From positions 62,001 to 126,000 of the forward strand of contig CAMBXO010000003.1 of assembly GCA_945871915.1 (NCBI GenBank): a stretch of DNA of 64,000 nucleotides, in the 5' to 3' direction. The DNA is from Singulisphaera sp. GP187 (GTDB taxonomy: Bacteria > Planctomycetota > Phycisphaerae > Phycisphaerales > SM1A02). A program made the translations under genes and the position numbers. Below are positions 44,728-53,725 of the stretch, piece by piece; the first letter of the stretch is position 1; the number at the start of each line of letters is the position of its first letter. Below the pieces are notes generated by a model. That model was not told the origin of the DNA. It made no database searches and saw only the letters and a list, made by a program, of their open reading frames with translations.

Positions 44728-45851
44728 CGTTTATGAATTCCTTCAACCGCCGCAAGCACACCAAGAGCCAGCAGCGTTTGGCAACACACCAGCAACGCTT
44801 GCCACGGCGCCAAACTTCCCAAACTCACCCCGCCAATTCCAATCACCGCGGCCATGGCCCAAATCACGTACACGGCTCCTCGCTTGGTAAATCCTCGTTG
44901 AACCAGTCGGTGGGAAAAGTGCTGCTGATCCCCGACAAATGGGCTCATTCCTTGCTTCACTCTCACCACACTGGTTGCCACCAAGTCATACAACGGAATG
45001 GCAAGAACAATCACCGGCGTCGCCACGCCGTACCAATGCGAGCCCATGGCGTAGTGCGCATCGGCAGGATCGGTGTACGTGCAACGAATGGCCAGTGCGC
45101 CAAGAAGTAAACCGAGTGTCTGACTTCCGGCATCACCCATAAAGATGCGAGCGCCGCCACGGGGGAAAAAATTGAAGACAAGGAATCCCACCAGCGAGCC
45201 CGTGAGCAATCCAAAGAGCCCTGCAATGAACCACTGCTTTGACACCAGTGCCACACCCATCAATAGCAGTGCCGCAATCGCACCCACACCGGCGGACAGT
45301 CCGTCCATGTTGTCCATGTAGTTCATGGCGTTGATCAACACCAACAGCCACACCACGCCAAGGAACACACTCACTCCGTATCCCATCGGCACGGCGCTAT
45401 CCAGCATGGTCAGCGGACGAACATCGGCAATCCACGCGATCGCCACAGCCGGCACGATCTGGAGAAGCAACTTGAGGCAAGGCTGCATGGCGCGACGGTC
45501 GTCAATCAATCCAGCCACCACCGTCCATACAACACAGGCGATCAGAATCCATCCAAACTTCTCTCCTGAATGAAGTCGTTGGGAGAATCCTTCAATTCCA
45601 CCCCACAGCGATTCTGGTGGAATTGGAAGAAGCCCCGACACCGCCCCCATGGCCACCAGCAACGGCAGCAGAAAGGCACCAGCAATGGCGACACCACCAA
45701 TGTTGGGAACAGGCCGTAAAGCCTTGAAATGCCCCGCTGAACCGGGTGAATCCAGCATGTTCCAGCGCGTGCCAATGGCGATCAGCCCAGCCGTCATGGA
45801 CAGCGAAAGGAGCAGACCGACCAGAACCAGTCCCGGCGCGAGCCACAACAT
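44724..45851 (-). CDS. WecA/MraY-like glycosyl-1-phosphate transferase
   Basis: 375 residues from ATG 45851 (track start 46166 rejected: it is antisense to the LOG gene). About ten membrane segments. Active-site motifs: 'GLIDDRRAM', 'NAMNYMDNMDGLSAG', 'FMGDAGSQTLG' and the His motif 'HFSHRLVQRGF'. Transfers a sugar-1-phosphate to undecaprenyl phosphate to begin a glycan; the longer family preference (WecA or Rfe rather than MraY) is suggested by lack of mur neighbours. TACATT (45858-45863, minus) lies 6 nt before the ATG. Confidence 0.87.
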   Translation of the reverse strand: MLWLAPGLVLVGLLLSLSMTAGLIAIGTRWNMLDSPGSAGHFKALRPVPNIGGVAIAGAFLLPLLVAMGAVSGLLPIPPESLWGGIEGFSQRLHSGEKFGWILIACVVWTVVAGLIDDRRAMQPCLKLLLQIVPAVAIAWIADVRPLTMLDSAVPMGYGVSVFLGVVWLLVLINAMNYMDNMDGLSAGVGAIAALLLMGVALVSKQWFIAGLFGLLTGSLVGFLVFNFFPRGGARIFMGDAGSQTLGLLLGALAIRCTYTDPADAHYAMGSHWYGVATPVIVLAIPLYDLVATSVVRVKQGMSPFVGDQQHFSHRLVQRGFTKRGAVYVIWAMAAVIGIGGVSLGSLAPWQALLVCCQTLLALGVLAAVEGIHKR

Positions 45852-45856
45852 GCCGC

Positions 45857-45863
45857 TAATGTA
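45857..45863. promoter_or_regulatory. Overlapping divergent -10-like boxes TAATGT / TACATT
   Basis: TAATGTA reads TAATGT on plus (toward the LOG gene) and TACATT on minus (toward the WecA-like gene). The opposing starts are only 18-24 bp apart. Confidence 0.4.
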
Positions 45864-45875
45864 ATCGCTGTGTCC

Positions 45876-46463
45876 ATGAAGCGAATCACGGTCTACTGCA
45901 GCAGCAGCACCAGCCTCGACCCGCAATTCTTTGACGCCGCACGCAAACTCGGCAATGCCATGGGTGCGCGCGGGCTTGAACTGGTCTATGGCGGTGGAGG
46001 AATCGGCCTCATGGGCGAAGTGGCCCGCGCCATGAAAAAAGCCGGTGGGCGGATTCACGGCATCATCACCAAGCGACTGCTTGAACTGGAACAAGGCTTC
46101 GATGGATGCGATGAACTTGTGGTGGTGGAATCCATGAGCGAACGCAAGCGTTTGATGTCTCATCATGGCGATGGCTTTATCGCGCTGCCGGGCGGGCTAG
46201 GAACTTTTGAGGAGTTCTTCGAGGTGCTGGTGCAGCGGCAAGTGGGCGAACACTGTAAGCCGATCGGCTTGGTGAATCTCTGCGGCTACTACAACCCGCT
46301 CATCAATCTGATTGACCACGGTATTGAACATCGATTCATCAAACCCGCAGTGCATCATCTCTTGCAAGTAGATGAAAACCCAGAAGTGGTTCTCGAAGGT
46401 GTGTTGAGCGCCGAGCCGTTTGACATTGATCCCGATCGCTTTCTTCCGATGGGCAAGGGATGA
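45876..46463 (+). CDS. LOG family nucleotide phosphoribohydrolase
   Basis: 195 residues from ATG 45876; GTG 45870 is equally possible and adds two residues. The LOG motif 'LPGGLGTFEEFFEV' and 'YGGGGIGLMGEVA' define the family, which releases bases from nucleoside monophosphates (cytokinin activation in plants; purine or pyrimidine salvage in bacteria). Overlaps lpxI by an ATGA, so the two are translated together; why is unknown. Confidence 0.9.
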   Translation: MKRITVYCSSSTSLDPQFFDAARKLGNAMGARGLELVYGGGGIGLMGEVARAMKKAGGRIHGIITKRLLELEQGFDGCDELVVVESMSERKRLMSHHGDGFIALPGGLGTFEEFFEVLVQRQVGEHCKPIGLVNLCGYYNPLINLIDHGIEHRFIKPAVHHLLQVDENPEVVLEGVLSAEPFDIDPDRFLPMGKG

Positions 46464-47290
46464 ACGGCCAACCGATCGGACTCATCGCAGGCAACGGTGA
46501 ATTGCCAATCTTGGTTGCACACGGAGCGCACGCCGCAGGTCGTAAGGTGATCTGCGTTGGACTTGCAGGCAATTTTGATCCGCGTTTACCCGCGGTATGT
46601 GATCGGTTTCATGTGGCTGGAATCATTCGCATCGGGCAATGGGTTCGGTTGCTTCGCCGCGCCGGCGTGCATGAAACCATCATGGTGGGCGGCGTTCGCA
46701 AGGCGCGAATGCATGACCCTTTCATGTGGTTTCGCCAGATTCCAGATTTGCGTGCCTTGAAGGTGTGGTACCGTCACCTTCGTCACGATCGACGCAACCA
46801 CGCGGTGCTCGCCGCGATTGCCAATGAACTCGCTTCCTGTGGAGTGCCGCTCATGGACTCGACTTCATTCATACAAGACCATCTGGCCAGTGCGGGTGTG
46901 ATGGGTCGTGTGCAGCCCAGTGCAGAATTGAAAGCCGACGCCGACTTTGGTTGGCCGCTGATTTCAAAGTTGGTGGAACTGGATGTGGGGCAGTCCATCG
47001 CGGTCCGCAATCGAGATGTGATCGCCGTTGAAGCGGTCGAAGGAACGGATGCCATGATTGAACGCGCGGGTGAACTCTGCCGTTCGACCGGATGGACACT
47101 TCTGAAGACCGCAAAGGCCGCACACGATCGGCGGGCTGATGTTCCAACCGTTGGCGTGTCGACCGTTGAACGCGTCGCAGCGCATGGATGCCGATGCATT
47201 GCCGTGGGAACCGGACGGGTGATCTTGGTGGATCGCCCCGCCGTCGTTGCCGCCGCCGATCGATTGGGCGTTGCCCTGCTTGGCATGTAA
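46460..47290 (+). CDS. lpxI: UDP-2,3-diacylglucosamine hydrolase LpxI
   Basis: 276 residues with 'IGLIAGNGELPILVAHGA' at the N-terminus and the C-terminal 'VEAVEGTDAMIERAG' and 'VPTVGVSTVERV' typical of LpxI (formerly DUF1009). LpxI replaces LpxH in lipid A synthesis in several phyla, so the host probably makes lipid A. ATGA overlap with the LOG gene. Confidence 0.9.
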   Translation: MNGQPIGLIAGNGELPILVAHGAHAAGRKVICVGLAGNFDPRLPAVCDRFHVAGIIRIGQWVRLLRRAGVHETIMVGGVRKARMHDPFMWFRQIPDLRALKVWYRHLRHDRRNHAVLAAIANELASCGVPLMDSTSFIQDHLASAGVMGRVQPSAELKADADFGWPLISKLVELDVGQSIAVRNRDVIAVEAVEGTDAMIERAGELCRSTGWTLLKTAKAAHDRRADVPTVGVSTVERVAAHGCRCIAVGTGRVILVDRPAVVAAADRLGVALLGM

Positions 47291-47355
47291 AAGAATTCCT
47301 GACGGTTGCGTCACCTTGCGTTCGACACGCAGCGCGGATTCAACGCATTCCTTCG

Positions 47356-47361
47356 TAGCAT
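47356..47361 (+). promoter_or_regulatory. TAGCAT box 7 nt before the TlyA-like start
   Basis: TANNNT hexamer 7 nt before ATG 47369; it supports this start over the track's 47306. Confidence 0.45.
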
Positions 47362-47368
47362 CACACCC

Positions 47369-48004
47369 ATGACCGGTACGCCACCCGCCGAGGCTGCTTC
47401 GGGCCACGGCGACACACCGCTTGCCAGCCGTGCGGGGCTGAAAATGCAGCACGCCCTGCAGACCTTTGCCCTGCCCGTCGCTGGCTGTGTGGTAGCGGAC
47501 TTTGGCTGCAATGTGGGTGGGTTCACCGACGTCATGTTGCGAGCCGGCGCTTCGCATGTGTATGCAGTCGACACCGGCTACGGAACGCTTGCATGGCGGC
47601 TTCGCCAAGATGCTCGCGTGACCACCATGGAACGAACCAATGCGCTGCATGCTGAGCCGCCACCTGATCGAGTGGATGTTGTCATGGTGGATCTTGCATG
47701 GACACCTCAACGACTCTCCATTCCTGCGGCGCTTCGATGGCTGCGACCCAACGGAAAAATAATTTCACTTGTCAAACCCCATTACGAATTACAAGGTGAT
47801 CAGAAGGCGTGGCTGCAGGATGGATTTCTTCCGCACGAACATGTTCCAACTGTTGTGCAAGGTGTTCGAGAATCGATGGCGGGACTCGGCGCGGAAGTTC
47901 TTGCAGAGACGCCCTCTCCAATTACAGGCGGCAAGTCAGCAAAGCGATCTGGAAGTCCAGGCAACATGGAGTGGCTCATGCTGCTGCGTGCGATCACGGC
48001 TTGA
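47369..48004 (+). CDS. TlyA-like 2'-O-methyltransferase without S4 domain
   Basis: 211 residues from ATG 47369. SAM motif 'VVADFGCNVGGFTDVMLRAG' and 'HVYAVDTGYGTLAWRLRQD' match the TlyA/FtsJ family; 'LASRAGLKMQHAL' corresponds to the family's linker after an S4 domain. TlyA proteins methylate rRNA 2'-OH groups and bind through an N-terminal S4 domain, which is missing here. Target unknown. Starts 78 bp after lpxI from its own box. Confidence 0.85.
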   Translation: MTGTPPAEAASGHGDTPLASRAGLKMQHALQTFALPVAGCVVADFGCNVGGFTDVMLRAGASHVYAVDTGYGTLAWRLRQDARVTTMERTNALHAEPPPDRVDVVMVDLAWTPQRLSIPAALRWLRPNGKIISLVKPHYELQGDQKAWLQDGFLPHEHVPTVVQGVRESMAGLGAEVLAETPSPITGGKSAKRSGSPGNMEWLMLLRAITA

Positions 48005-48029
48005 AGTCCGTCAGACCAACCCAGCGAAC

Positions 48030-48500
48030 TCACTTTGCAGGTTCAACGACCACCGCTTCACGCACCACTATCGGCACGGTCATCCACAAACGCGGGGCTC
48101 CCTGCTCGTGGCAAAAAATGGCAATGCCATCGATCTCGTTGTTCACAAAAACATTTTTTGCGTCCGTGCCTTCGGCCATGGTCAACTGGGTGTAGCGAGC
48201 CACCAGCAGATCACCGCTGGCACCCATGGGCTCAAAACTCAGCAGTTTTGCGTGCACATCCAGTAAGGGCATGAGTTGGTCGTAGAGCGCCGCGGCATCA
48301 TCGACAAAGGGTGACTTGGTATGAAAGCTGGCCAACATGGCCGCCCGATCTTCCACGGCCACCGCTTCGATATTGGATTGAAGCGTGGACTTGGCTGTGT
48401 TGGTGTCGCCTAAATTTCGAAAACTTGTCCCAATGACAAATCCCAATATGCACGCGGCGATGGCGACAATGATATTGGGGCGATTGACGCCTGAACTCAT
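48030..48500 (-). CDS. Hypothetical membrane-anchored protein
   Basis: 156 residues. One N-terminal membrane segment ('IIVAIAACILGFVIGTSF') then a soluble domain with 'LLVARYTQLTMAEGTDAKNV', perhaps an NTF2-like fold. No family recognised. ATGA overlap with the glycine-zipper lipoprotein upstream. Convergent with the TlyA-like gene, 25 bp away. Confidence 0.7.
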   Translation of the reverse strand: MSSGVNRPNIIVAIAACILGFVIGTSFRNLGDTNTAKSTLQSNIEAVAVEDRAAMLASFHTKSPFVDDAAALYDQLMPLLDVHAKLLSFEPMGASGDLLVARYTQLTMAEGTDAKNVFVNNEIDGIAIFCHEQGAPRLWMTVPIVVREAVVVEPAK

Positions 48501-48784
48501 TGCGTGGTCGCTGGGGAAGTGGGCGTGGCAGCAGGATGCTTGGTCTTGCCTTGGATCTGATCACCAGCCCAAGCTCCAATAGCTGCACCGCCAATGCCAG
48601 CAGCTAGACCGATCGCAGGGTTGCCGGTGGCAAGACCGGCGCCAAGTCCGGCGCCGATTCCGCCAACGGCGGCACCAGCGATTGCACCCGTTCCGTCATT
48701 CTGACCCTTCATGGCGTTGCATCCTGCAAACACAAGCAACACCACGCATGCCGTCGCAATTGATTTGTGGGAGGTCTTTTCCAT
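48497..48784 (-). CDS. Small glycine-zipper lipoprotein
   Basis: 95 residues. Signal 'ATACVVLLVFAGCNA' with lipobox FAGC, then a glycine zipper with GxxxG spacing ('AIAGAAVGGIGAGLGAGLAT' and a second copy) and a Pro/Thr tail. This type inserts in or lines the outer membrane; its role is unknown. TAGATT lies 7 nt before the ATG. Confidence 0.8.
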   Translation of the reverse strand: MEKTSHKSIATACVVLLVFAGCNAMKGQNDGTGAIAGAAVGGIGAGLGAGLATGNPAIGLAAGIGGAAIGAWAGDQIQGKTKHPAATPTSPATTQ

Positions 48785-48791
48785 GACCTGA

Positions 48792-48797
48792 AATCTA
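48792..48797 (-). promoter_or_regulatory. TAGATT box 7 nt before the glycine-zipper gene
   Basis: Minus-strand TANNNT 7 nt before ATG 48784; no Shine-Dalgarno. Confidence 0.4.
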
Positions 48798-48842
48798 TCA
48801 GGAAAATGTCTCTACGAACTGCAGAAAATCGTCCACTTCGGC

Positions 48843-48848
48843 TAGAAT
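48843..48848 (+). promoter_or_regulatory. TAGAAT box 18 nt before gyrA start
   Basis: TANNNT hexamer; a second TAGAAA at 48857-48862 lies 4 nt from the ATG. No Shine-Dalgarno in between. Confidence 0.35.
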
Positions 48849-48866
48849 TCCCCTTCTAGAAAACCG

Positions 48867-51443
48867 ATGAACGAGGCCACACCCAACACCCCGGCACCTT
48901 TGGATCGCGTGGTCGAAAGACCCATCGATCAGGAACTGCATGACAGTTACCTGACTTATGCCATGAGCACCATCATGGACCGGGCGTTGCCGGATGTTCG
49001 GGATGGGTTGAAGCCCTCTCAACGCCGCATTTTGGTGGCGATGCACGACCTGAATCTGACTCCAGGTCGAAAACACATCAAGTGCGCCAAGATTTGCGGC
49101 GACACCAGCGGCAACTACCACCCACACGGCGAAAGCGTGATCTATCCGACCCTTGTCAATCTGGGACAGGTCTGGAAAACCCGCCACATGCTGGTGGACA
49201 AGCAGGGCAATTTCGGTTCAATCGAAGGCGATCCGCCAGCCGCCATGCGTTACACCGAGGCTCGCATGACGGCCGAGGCCACGGCTCTGCTGGAGGATCT
49301 TGACAAGGACACGGTCGACTTCAAGGCAAATTACGACGAGCGTTTACAGGAGCCAACGGTTCTTCCGGCTCGCTTACCCAATTTGCTGGTGAACGGAAGT
49401 TCCGGCATCGCCGTTGGCATGGCCAGCAGCATGCCTCCACACAATCTTGGCGAAGTGTGCGATGCGATTGTGGTGCTGCTTGATCGACCCGAGGCTGGTC
49501 TCGATGAACTTCTGAAAATCATTCCGGGTCCGGACTTTCCAACCGGCGGAATCGTGGTGGGCCGACGAGGCATTGCGGAGGCGTACGCAGGTGGTCGCGG
49601 GCGCATCACGCTGCGAGGCCGTGTTCGCCAGGTCAAAGAAGGCGGCCGCGACGCGCTGGAAATTTACGAGATTCCCTATCAGGTGGTGCAGAGCCAGTTG
49701 ATTGAAAAAATCGTGGACGCCAGTCGCGAGGGGCGCATTCCAGATGTTGCCGATGTTCGCAATCACTCTGGGCGCGACGCACAGACTCGCATTCTGGTGG
49801 TGCTTAAAAAGGGTGCTGATCCCGAAGTGGTTGAGAAGCAACTTTACGAATACACGCCGCTGCAAAGCACCTTCAGCATCATCAACATCGCGCTGGTCAA
49901 TCGCCAACCTCGCACGCTTGGGCTGAAGCAACTCATTCACTTTTATATCGAGCACCGCAAAGATGTGGTGCGGCGGCGGACTGCCTTCTTGTTGCGACAG
50001 GCCAAACAACAGGCCCATCGATTGGAAGGCCTTTTGTATGCGGTGTGCGACATTGACGAGGTCATCAAGATCATTCGAGAGAGTCGCGATCGTGAAGAGG
50101 CATTAGGGAAATTGATGGCCCGCGGGTTCCGCATTGCCCCCGGCCATCGCTACGAAAAACTGATTCCCGATCGCATCGTGCAGTCCACGCGGTCTGGGGA
50201 AGGTGCCAAACTTTCCCGTGTACAGGCCGAAGCCATCGGCGCCATGCGGCTGATCCAATTGGTCGGGCTGGAAGTCGAAAAACTTACGGCGGAATTTTCG
50301 AAATTGCTCGAGGACATTGAGGGCTACGAGTCGATTTTGGCCAACGAGTCGCTGGTGCTGGACATCGTTCGAGAGGACACACTGGAACTCAAAGAACGCT
50401 TTGCCAATCCGCGGCGGACCTCCATCGAAGCGGGCGAAGCGGAAGCCTTCGAGATGGCTGACCTTATTCCGGAGCATGAGGTGGTGGTCACCATTTCGCA
50501 CGCGGGATGGGTGAAGCGGTTGCCAAGCGATGCGTACCGAACGCAGGGTCGCGGCGGCGTGGGTGTGCGAGGCAGTGACGCAAAGGATGGCGACTTTATT
50601 GAGCAACTCTTCACAGGCAGCAGCCACGATGATTTGCTTTGCTTCACCAACACCGGGCGAGTCTTCCGCATCAAGACCTGGCAGATTCCAGAGATGGCTC
50701 GCACGGCCAAGGGCCGCGCCATTCAAAACATTCTCGATCTGCGAGAAGGCGAAATGGTGCGAAGTTTCCTTCCTGTTTCAGGTTTTGAAACGCGAGAAGA
50801 TTTTCTCTTCTTTGCCACGCGGCATGGTCGAGTCAAGCGCACCGCACTGCAGGATTACCGCAATGTCAACAAGGGCGGCATTATTGCGCTCAACCTCAAT
50901 GAAGGTGATGACTTGGTCAATGTGCTGCTGACCAGTGGCCGCGATCAGGTGATGCTGGCTTCTGCATCGGGTATGGCGATTCGCTTTGACGAAAATGATG
51001 CACGCGTGATGGGGCGAGCGGCGGCGGGCGTGTTGGGTATTGACCTTTCGGAGGGCGATACAGTGATTGGAGCCATTCGTTGCGATGACACGGCTGATTT
51101 GCTCACCGTCACGCACAATGGATTTGGAAAGCGCACGCTGCAGGCCGAATACTTGGTCCAACAAGAAGACGGCACAACGCGGGCTCAAAGTCGGGGTGGC
51201 AAGGGTCGCATTGACATCAAGACCGATGGCCGCAATGGCGCCGTAGTCGCCGTTCGCAGCGTGGTGGATGGCGACGAGATGATGCTGATCAGTCGAGATG
51301 GCATGATTGTTCGATCACCCGTCTCGGATGTCGGCCGAATCGGCCGCAACACCATGGGCGTTCGCGTGATGCAACTCCGTGAAGGCGATGCCGTGATGGC
51401 TGTGGCCATGGTTGCCGAAACAGACCAGCCACCAACATCCTGA
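48867..51443 (+). CDS. gyrA: DNA gyrase subunit A
   Basis: 858 residues. Catalytic Tyr in '[10 protein letters not shown]' (Tyr129). The quinolone region reads '[10 protein letters not shown]': Ser at the E. coli Ser83 position (here 90) and Pro at the Asp87 position (here 94). The C-terminal beta-pinwheel carries '[11 protein letters not shown]', a degenerate GyrA box (QRRGGKG in model GyrA). The pinwheel repeats ('[13 protein letters not shown]', '[13 protein letters not shown]') support gyrase over ParC, though the weak box leaves some doubt. gyrB is not nearby. Confidence 0.93.
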   Translation: MNEATPNTPAPLDRVVERPIDQELHDSYLTYAMSTIMDRALPDVRDGLKPSQRRILVAMHDLNLTPGRKHIKCAKICGDTSGNYHPHGESVIYPTLVNLGQVWKTRHMLVDKQGNFGSIEGDPPAAMRYTEARMTAEATALLEDLDKDTVDFKANYDERLQEPTVLPARLPNLLVNGSSGIAVGMASSMPPHNLGEVCDAIVVLLDRPEAGLDELLKIIPGPDFPTGGIVVGRRGIAEAYAGGRGRITLRGRVRQVKEGGRDALEIYEIPYQVVQSQLIEKIVDASREGRIPDVADVRNHSGRDAQTRILVVLKKGADPEVVEKQLYEYTPLQSTFSIINIALVNRQPRTLGLKQLIHFYIEHRKDVVRRRTAFLLRQAKQQAHRLEGLLYAVCDIDEVIKIIRESRDREEALGKLMARGFRIAPGHRYEKLIPDRIVQSTRSGEGAKLSRVQAEAIGAMRLIQLVGLEVEKLTAEFSKLLEDIEGYESILANESLVLDIVREDTLELKERFANPRRTSIEAGEAEAFEMADLIPEHEVVVTISHAGWVKRLPSDAYRTQGRGGVGVRGSDAKDGDFIEQLFTGSSHDDLLCFTNTGRVFRIKTWQIPEMARTAKGRAIQNILDLREGEMVRSFLPVSGFETREDFLFFATRHGRVKRTALQDYRNVNKGGIIALNLNEGDDLVNVLLTSGRDQVMLASASGMAIRFDENDARVMGRAAAGVLGIDLSEGDTVIGAIRCDDTADLLTVTHNGFGKRTLQAEYLVQQEDGTTRAQSRGGKGRIDIKTDGRNGAVVAVRSVVDGDEMMLISRDGMIVRSPVSDVGRIGRNTMGVRVMQLREGDAVMAVAMVAETDQPPTS

Positions 51444-51471
51444 TTCATTCGGATGGTCACATGCCGTCCGC

Positions 51472-51477
51472 TACTAT
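51472..51477 (+). promoter_or_regulatory. TACTAT box 7 nt before the STAS-protein start
   Basis: TANNNT hexamer 7 nt before ATG 51485. Confidence 0.4.
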
Positions 51478-51484
51478 GGCGGGC

Positions 51485-51829
51485 ATGGCAATTACGGCAT
51501 GGTCAGACGACATTGCGTTGGTGAATCTGGGCCGCGAACCGCAGCTTTCAGAAGACTTTTCAACCCTTCTGCACTCACTCGACGGACCCGGTGCAACGCC
51601 TCGGCATGTGGTGCTGGATTTGCACGATGTGCACATGCTCACGTCCAGCAACCTTGCGGCATTGATGCGATTACGCAAATTGCAGAAGCTCTCCAAGAAG
51701 CGACTTGTGATTTGCCGCATACCCGATCGCGTGTGGGCGGTCTTTTTGACCGCGGGCCTTGACGAAATACTTGAAACCTGCGCCGATGTCGGCACCGCCC
51801 TTGCATCGATTCAGATTGGAATTGGCTGA
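51485..51829 (+). CDS. STAS-domain protein (anti-sigma antagonist-like)
   Basis: 114 residues from ATG 51485. One STAS domain: 'HVVLDLHDVHMLTSSNLAAL' holds the position where SpoIIAA-like proteins are phosphorylated on Ser. Usually these bind anti-sigma kinases; none is adjacent. Instead it heads a group with exbD and a TonB-like gene, the exbD start following by 3 bp. It may regulate or localise the transport system, which is inference only. Confidence 0.82.
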   Translation: MAITAWSDDIALVNLGREPQLSEDFSTLLHSLDGPGATPRHVVLDLHDVHMLTSSNLAALMRLRKLQKLSKKRLVICRIPDRVWAVFLTAGLDEILETCADVGTALASIQIGIG

Positions 51830-51832
51830 GCC

Positions 51833-52264
51833 GTGCGCCGAATCCGCCGCGAGACAACAGAGGCTCGCATTGAGCTCAATCCGCTGATTGACTTGATGAC
51901 GTTTCTGCTGACCTTCTTCATCTACGCCGTGGTGATGATGGTTCGGGTGGACATGGTGCCGATGGAACTGAAACAATTCAGCACCGGGCTTCCGGCGAAG
52001 CCCACCCCCGCCGCGACCATCAGTCTGGACTTGGATGGATCAATCTATTTCAATAAAGAAAAAGTGAAACTGGAAGAGGTGGCCGTGAAGGTCAAGGCCG
52101 CAAAGGATGCCGACCCAACCACCGTGGTCTACCTGGCTATTGCCAACGGGCAAGGGACACTGGATCGCGCGCCGGTGATGCAGGATTTATGGGATCGCCT
52201 CAATGGGCTTGGCGTCGCTGTGAATCTGGTCGGTAAACCCAAGGAAAAAGCGGCTGAGCCATGA
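51833..52264 (+). CDS. ExbD/TolR-like energy-coupling protein
   Basis: 143 residues, start GTG 51833. A short cytoplasmic N-terminus, one membrane segment with the essential Asp ('NPLIDLMTFLLTFFIYAVV'), and a periplasmic domain ('TISLDLDGSIYFNKEKV'). ExbD forms a proton-driven motor with ExbB, but no exbB is present here. ATGA overlap with the TonB-like gene. Confidence 0.87.
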   Translation: MRRIRRETTEARIELNPLIDLMTFLLTFFIYAVVMMVRVDMVPMELKQFSTGLPAKPTPAATISLDLDGSIYFNKEKVKLEEVAVKVKAAKDADPTTVVYLAIANGQGTLDRAPVMQDLWDRLNGLGVAVNLVGKPKEKAAEP

Positions 52265-53706
52265 TGCCCCGCACGCAGACCTCTGAGTTCGTTGCCATCG
52301 AGCGGCTCGAACACACGCTGCATGCGATGGAGTCCGACCGCAACGCCAACGGGCCGCTGTTGATCGGCATCGCTATCAGCGTTGTGTTCCACAGTTTTCT
52401 TTTCGTGCCAAGCCTTCGCTCCATGCTTGATGTGTCGCACGACGGATCCGATCGCAGTCGTGCCGCATCGTTTAGCGTGGAAAAAGAAGTGGAAAAACGA
52501 GATCCGCTGACGGACGAGCAGAAACAAAATGAATTGCAACTTGGAATTGAGAACGGCACCACCAAGCCCACGATGACCTGGATCGGTTACGAGGAATATC
52601 AAGAGCATCTGGCTCGACTCAGCGAAGTGGATCAAGCGGCCTTTCGAGATACCGATCAGGGTGGGCAGCCCATGCCAGAGGCACGGCAAAACCAACCACT
52701 CGTTCCGCAGGTTCCGCAACCCGCCGAGGCTGCGCCGCCTGCGCCGGATGCACAACAACCTTCCATGTCTGAGGCTCGGCCACCATCGCCGGCCCATCCG
52801 CCTGTGCAGCCACCTTCGCCCACCAAGCCCCCTTCGCAACATCAAGCCAAGCCGCAGCCAACTTCTCAAGTTGCTTCGGATCCTTCGACAAAGCCATCCG
52901 CGCCGCCGCCCATTTCTGCCGCAACTGAAGAAGCAACCGCGACCAGCAAGGATGCCATTGCGATTCCAGTCGCCGATCAAAATAAAATTGAGCCCATGAT
53001 TCAGCCGGTGGCGAAGGCGATCGATTCCAAGGAAAAAGAAGCCAAAGACGCGCCACCTCCGCCCAAGGCAGACAAACCATTGGATGAGCCACCAACGCCG
53101 CCCGATCCACAAACGAAAGCGCCGACTGAGAAACCATCGCCGGACGAGAAACCATCACCGACCGACACCCCATCGCCAACTGAACCAACGCCGCCTTCGG
53201 AGTCTCCGTCAACACCACAGAATGCTTCGCCACCACCCTCGCCTCCGCCAACCAAAGCAGCCGAGGGTCAGCAGCAACCCTCGGCCTCGCCTACCACGGG
53301 TCCAAGTCCTGACCCCAGTGCTCGGCCGGGTGCCAAGCCGGGACCAAAAGCAGATGGCGACTTGAGTGATCGTGAGAGTGATGCAACCAGCACCATCAAT
53401 GTGCCGCCAAGTCAGTGGCGAAATGGAAAGCCGCTTGCAGCGAAGGGTCTCAAGGTTCTCACCAAGCGTCCCTACTTTGATGAACTCACTTCAGTCACCA
53501 CCGCGCCGGGTTCTCCATTGGCTTCGATTGAATTCGACAGAACTGGCAAGGCGGTCAATTGCGTTTTGGTGGAGAGTTCGGGCTATCGAGATGTGGATCA
53601 GGCCATTCTCGATTCGCTGTTTGGCTGGAAAGCGCAAGGCCCGCAACTTGAAAAACTCAAGCCAGGCGAAACCGTGAAATTTAAAATTCGACTGTTGCTC
53701 AAGTAG
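52261..53706 (+). CDS. TonB-like protein with long proline-rich linker
   Basis: 481 residues. N-terminal membrane segment ('LLIGIAISVVFHSFLFVPSL'), about 300 residues of Pro/Ser/Ala/Lys-rich spacer, and a C-terminal TonB-like domain ('ASIEFDRTGKAVNCVLVESSGY', 'VDQAILDSLFGWK'). Would reach across the periplasm to an outer-membrane receptor or to another partner. The spacer is far longer than in classical TonB. No receptor is encoded in the window. Confidence 0.85.
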   Translation: MMPRTQTSEFVAIERLEHTLHAMESDRNANGPLLIGIAISVVFHSFLFVPSLRSMLDVSHDGSDRSRAASFSVEKEVEKRDPLTDEQKQNELQLGIENGTTKPTMTWIGYEEYQEHLARLSEVDQAAFRDTDQGGQPMPEARQNQPLVPQVPQPAEAAPPAPDAQQPSMSEARPPSPAHPPVQPPSPTKPPSQHQAKPQPTSQVASDPSTKPSAPPPISAATEEATATSKDAIAIPVADQNKIEPMIQPVAKAIDSKEKEAKDAPPPPKADKPLDEPPTPPDPQTKAPTEKPSPDEKPSPTDTPSPTEPTPPSESPSTPQNASPPPSPPPTKAAEGQQQPSASPTTGPSPDPSARPGAKPGPKADGDLSDRESDATSTINVPPSQWRNGKPLAAKGLKVLTKRPYFDELTSVTTAPGSPLASIEFDRTGKAVNCVLVESSGYRDVDQAILDSLFGWKAQGPQLEKLKPGETVKFKIRLLLK

Positions 53707-53725
53707 AGCGACCCACGCAAGCGAC

